From the NCBI GenBank assembly GCA_035543875.1, contig DATKIY010000032.1, forward strand, positions 1 to 8,741: DNA of 8,741 nucleotides, written 5' to 3'. This stretch comes from DATKIY01 sp035543875. Its GTDB lineage: Bacteria; Actinomycetota; Actinomycetes; JAHEKZ01. Below are positions 6,847 to 8,741 of the stretch, piece after piece (position 1 is the first letter of the stretch; every line of letters starts with the position of its first letter). Both the position numbers and the translations under genes were made by a program. A model generated the notes under the pieces. That model saw only the letters and a program-made list of their open reading frames with translations. It was not told the DNA's origin and searched no databases.

Positions 6847-7800
6847 TCAGGACGTGACGCGCACCACAAGTGCTGCTGGCTTTACACGAACGACGAAACC
6901 GTATCCGTCTGACACCAAATCACCATCGATCTGGCGTGGTCGCGATTTGTGCGTGGTGACGACTGCCTTTTTGCCTCGTAGCAGTGTTCGAGCTGGGTCT
7001 GACGCGTTGGACCGGCCGCGAACGACTCCCCACGACGTACGGACGTAGTCGGCGAGCGTGGTCGGATCGAAGACGAGAACCTCGATGGTGGCGTCATCTG
7101 GCTCGGATTCCGGCAACAGCGTGAGTCCGCCGATGAGGGTGCCGACATTGGCTATGAGACACGTGCGGCCGTAGAACGAGTGCTCCTCACCATCGTCAAC
7201 ACGCACTCGCATACGTAGTGGGTGTTGGCGCACGGTGCGAGCTGCCTGAAGTGCATATGCACCCCAGCCGAGCCGAGCTTTCACTTTCTCTGACACGTCC
7301 ATCATGGCTGCGTCCCAACCAGTCCCACACATCACCGTCGAGATGCGTTGGTCGCCGCGTCCGAGCGAAACTGACATGAGATCGATGGAGCGGTCTCGAC
7401 CCCCGAAAGCCACGCGAACTGCTTCGTCGAACTGAAGGGGTACGTCGAGGTTGCGCGCGAGCAGGTTTCCCGTTCCGCCCGGAAGGAGTCCCATCGGCAC
7501 GCCGGTGCTATCGAGCCCGGCAGCGACTGCGGTCACCGTGCCATCGCCGCCCCATACGAGCACGAGGTCAGCTCCTGCTGCCACGGCCCGCTTAGCTTGG
7601 CCGGTTCCACTGTCGTCGACGGTGGTGAGAACCCAAGAAGGAGGGGCCATGCCGAGGCGCCCGACGTGGTGATTGAGCCGACGCTGCGCCTCGCCCAGGT
7701 CTTCGAGTTTTGTCGGGTTCACGATCGCCACGACGTCCACGGGTTCACCGTACGGTGTGGTTGCGCCAGTCGCTTCCTCGGCATGGTTCGCTTGCGCCAT
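6847..7800 (-). CDS. Diacylglycerol/sphingosine-kinase-family lipid kinase
   Basis: Numbered from the ATG at 7800, the 317-residue protein has VAIVNPTK (24-31) at the start of the fold, the nucleotide-binding GGDGT (84-88), LPGGTGNLLARNL (106-118), CGTGWDAAM (158-166), a lipid-kinase-type PESEPDDATIEVLVF (230-244) and QIDGD (290-294). These define the diacylglycerol kinase catalytic family (DagK/YegS/DgkB-like), which phosphorylates lipids such as diacylglycerol with ATP at the inner face of the membrane. The actual lipid is unknown. ATG 7800 has a weak GGAG 11 bases upstream; starts farther upstream (7854, 7842) have no good binding site and add residues that look like antisense of the neighbour. 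A GTG at 7740, directly before the fold, is also possible. The gene is divergent from the acyltransferase gene and 175 bases upstream of the helicase gene on the same strand. Confidence 0.93.
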   Translation of the reverse strand: MAQANHAEEATGATTPYGEPVDVVAIVNPTKLEDLGEAQRRLNHHVGRLGMAPPSWVLTTVDDSGTGQAKRAVAAGADLVLVWGGDGTVTAVAAGLDSTGVPMGLLPGGTGNLLARNLDVPLQFDEAVRVAFGGRDRSIDLMSVSLGRGDQRISTVMCGTGWDAAMMDVSEKVKARLGWGAYALQAARTVRQHPLRMRVRVDDGEEHSFYGRTCLIANVGTLIGGLTLLPESEPDDATIEVLVFDPTTLADYVRTSWGVVRGRSNASDPARTLLRGKKAVVTTHKSRPRQIDGDLVSDGYGFVVRVKPAALVVRVTS

Positions 7801-8314
7801 GCGTGTTCGCACTCCGCTGGGGAACCTGCCCTGGTGGGCCATCGTCTGTGGCAATGCCGTGTTCTGGCCGGCATGGACGGCTGCTGCCGGGTATCTGGCG
7901 GAGCGGGTTCCGTCGCAGGCCTTCGAGTCCGATGACGCCCTGACCCGACTCCGGCACTTTGAACACGATGGTGACTGGTACCGGGACTGTTTGCTGATTC
8001 ATGCCTGGAAGGACCGAATTCCTGAGGCGGGAGCGGTATTTGGCGGCTTCGCCAAGCGGAATATTCAAGGTTCTGACGCTGACGAGCTCATCGAGTTTGT
8101 GGTCGAGTGCCGACGGGCCGAGTACGCGCATTGGGTGATGAGTTCAGGGGTCGTCCTGACCTACCTGTGGAACCCGCGGTGGGCATTTCCGGTAAACGCG
8201 GCGGTCGCGGCGGGAAGCAACCTGCCCTGCATCGCTGTGCAGCGGTACAACCGCGCACGCCTGAACAGAACGATTGCGAGGATGCGCGCGCGCAGCCCGG
8301 GCCAGTCTCAGTAG
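7799..8314 (+). CDS. CrtO-family (glycosyl-4,4'-diaponeurosporenoate acyltransferase-like) membrane protein
   Basis: The 171-residue product has a hydrophobic N-terminal segment (about 11-32), then HFEHDGDWYRDCLLIHAWKDRIPEAG (53-78), ECRRAEYAHW (103-112), a second hydrophobic stretch (about 113-140 with LWNP at 123-126) and NLPCIAVQRYNRARL (141-155). This order matches Staphylococcus CrtO, which acylates the sugar of the staphyloxanthin precursor: there the same places carry a W-K segment, ETKRAELIHW and VQRYNRPRL. Homologues are common in bacteria that make no staphyloxanthin, so the substrate here may be another glycolipid or glycosyl carotenoid. The ATG at 7799 is chosen because it sits just before the first helix, as in the family; there is no Shine-Dalgarno, so a leaderless transcript is possible. 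It ends 28 bases before the convergent transpeptidase gene. No carotenoid genes are visible in the window. Confidence 0.82.
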   Translation: MRVRTPLGNLPWWAIVCGNAVFWPAWTAAAGYLAERVPSQAFESDDALTRLRHFEHDGDWYRDCLLIHAWKDRIPEAGAVFGGFAKRNIQGSDADELIEFVVECRRAEYAHWVMSSGVVLTYLWNPRWAFPVNAAVAAGSNLPCIAVQRYNRARLNRTIARMRARSPGQSQ

Positions 8315-8342
8315 TCAGATATGGGTGCCTAGGCAGCACGGC

Positions 8343-8741
8343 CTACATGCGGTCGATGACGTCGCCAGGTCCCATCACAATCACTGGGTCGAGATTTGGG
8401 TCCAGCCAACGTAGGACCCGGCGCATCCGTTCGCGTCCGATGGACACGCATCCTGCGGTGGCGCCTGACCCATTGACATGCAGGAAGATGCCGCCCCCTT
8501 TTCGGGTATCTGCTGGCTCGGTGGCGATGCGTTGTCCGTTGCGCCACTTCAAACCGCTGGGCAGGTTGTAGTCGATGACCACCGAGTATCGGTACTGAGT
8601 CGTGTAGCTCGCCAGCCGCTCCGCCCAGTCAGTGCGCCAGTGCGAGCGTTTCACGCGATGGAACTGCATGACGTTGTATGTCTTGGGATCGTTTGGGTCG
8701 TACGGCCACCAGTCGTTTTGGTCGACGATCCGATAGGGCAG
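8343..8741 (-). CDS. L,D-transpeptidase (YkuD-like) domain protein, N-terminus beyond right edge
   Basis: The minus-strand frame is open through the right edge, so the 5' part is missing and 132 residues are visible. They start LPYRIVDQNDWWPYDPNDPKTYN and continue through RSHWRTDWAERL and YSVVIDYN to GGGIFLHVNGSGATAGCVSI, where H88 and C98 of the visible part fit the catalytic His and Cys of the YkuD L,D-transpeptidase fold. The motif reads TAGC rather than the more frequent HGC. The family makes 3-3 cross-links in peptidoglycan or attaches proteins to it, outside the membrane, so a signal peptide or lipid anchor is expected in the missing part. The reading frame ends at the TAG at 8343. An internal ATG at 8669 is unlikely to be the start because homologous sequence continues upstream of it. 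Exact role is inferred from motif only. Confidence 0.85.
   Translation of the reverse strand: MPYRIVDQNDWWPYDPNDPKTYNVMQFHRVKRSHWRTDWAERLASYTTQYRYSVVIDYNLPSGLKWRNGQRIATEPADTRKGGGIFLHVNGSGATAGCVSIGRERMRRVLRWLDPNLDPVIVMGPGDVIDRM

Noticed and set aside
8326..8335. TGCCTAGGCA palindrome between the last two convergent genes
   Set aside because: A 10-base palindrome without loop or T run is too short to call a terminator or operator.
1..8741. CRISPR arrays, insertion sequences, tRNA genes or phage genes
   Set aside because: No spaced direct repeats, transposase or integrase motifs, or tRNA-like folds were noticed. All long stretches are explained by ordinary chromosomal genes.

Overview
The window reads like chromosomal DNA of a moderately GC-rich Actinomycetota. 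This rests on the GC-rich codon usage by eye, GTG starts, a polytopic GGDEF-EAL protein of the kind common in actinobacteria, a secreted lactonase-like propeller protein, and tight gene packing with short gaps. The exact lineage cannot be set from this sequence alone. I see no mobile elements, CRISPR arrays, rRNA or tRNA genes, and every gene I can place looks intact apart from the two cut by the window edges.

Layout, left to right. (1) Positions 1-3033, minus strand: a two-gene unit. A membrane-anchored dual GGDEF-EAL cyclic-di-GMP enzyme is followed, with a possible 4-base GTGA overlap, by a CelD-like GNAT acetyltransferase that runs off the left edge. (2) Positions 3034-3341: a divergent promoter region of 308 bases. 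It carries a 15-base palindrome just upstream of the ribosome binding site of the next gene. (3) Positions 3342-4466, plus strand: a secreted beta-propeller (lactonase-like) protein, closed by a perfect 16-bp hairpin. (4) Positions 4530-5174, plus strand: a six-helix DUF998-type membrane protein. Its end overlaps the end of the next gene by 24 bases, tail to tail. (5) Positions 5151-6671, minus strand: a complete DEAD-box RNA helicase with a long basic tail. Its leader has a hairpin that touches the ribosome binding site. (6) Positions 6847-7800, minus strand: a diacylglycerol-kinase-family lipid kinase. (7) Positions 7799-8314, plus strand: a small membrane protein matching the CrtO glycosyl-carotenoid acyltransferase family, divergent from the kinase and possibly sharing the CATG start palindrome with it. 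(8) Positions 8343-8741, minus strand: the C-terminal part of an L,D-transpeptidase-like (YkuD) protein, cut by the right edge.

Most of the products act at the cell envelope: c-di-GMP signalling from the membrane, a polymer-type acetyltransferase, a secreted propeller, a polytopic membrane protein, a lipid kinase, a glycolipid/carotenoid-type acyltransferase and a peptidoglycan cross-linker. The helicase is the exception. I did not find a clearly new defence or mobile system. The best leads are the c-di-GMP enzyme/acetyltransferase pair, the lipid kinase/acyltransferase divergent pair with overlapping starts, and the possible structured leader of the helicase.
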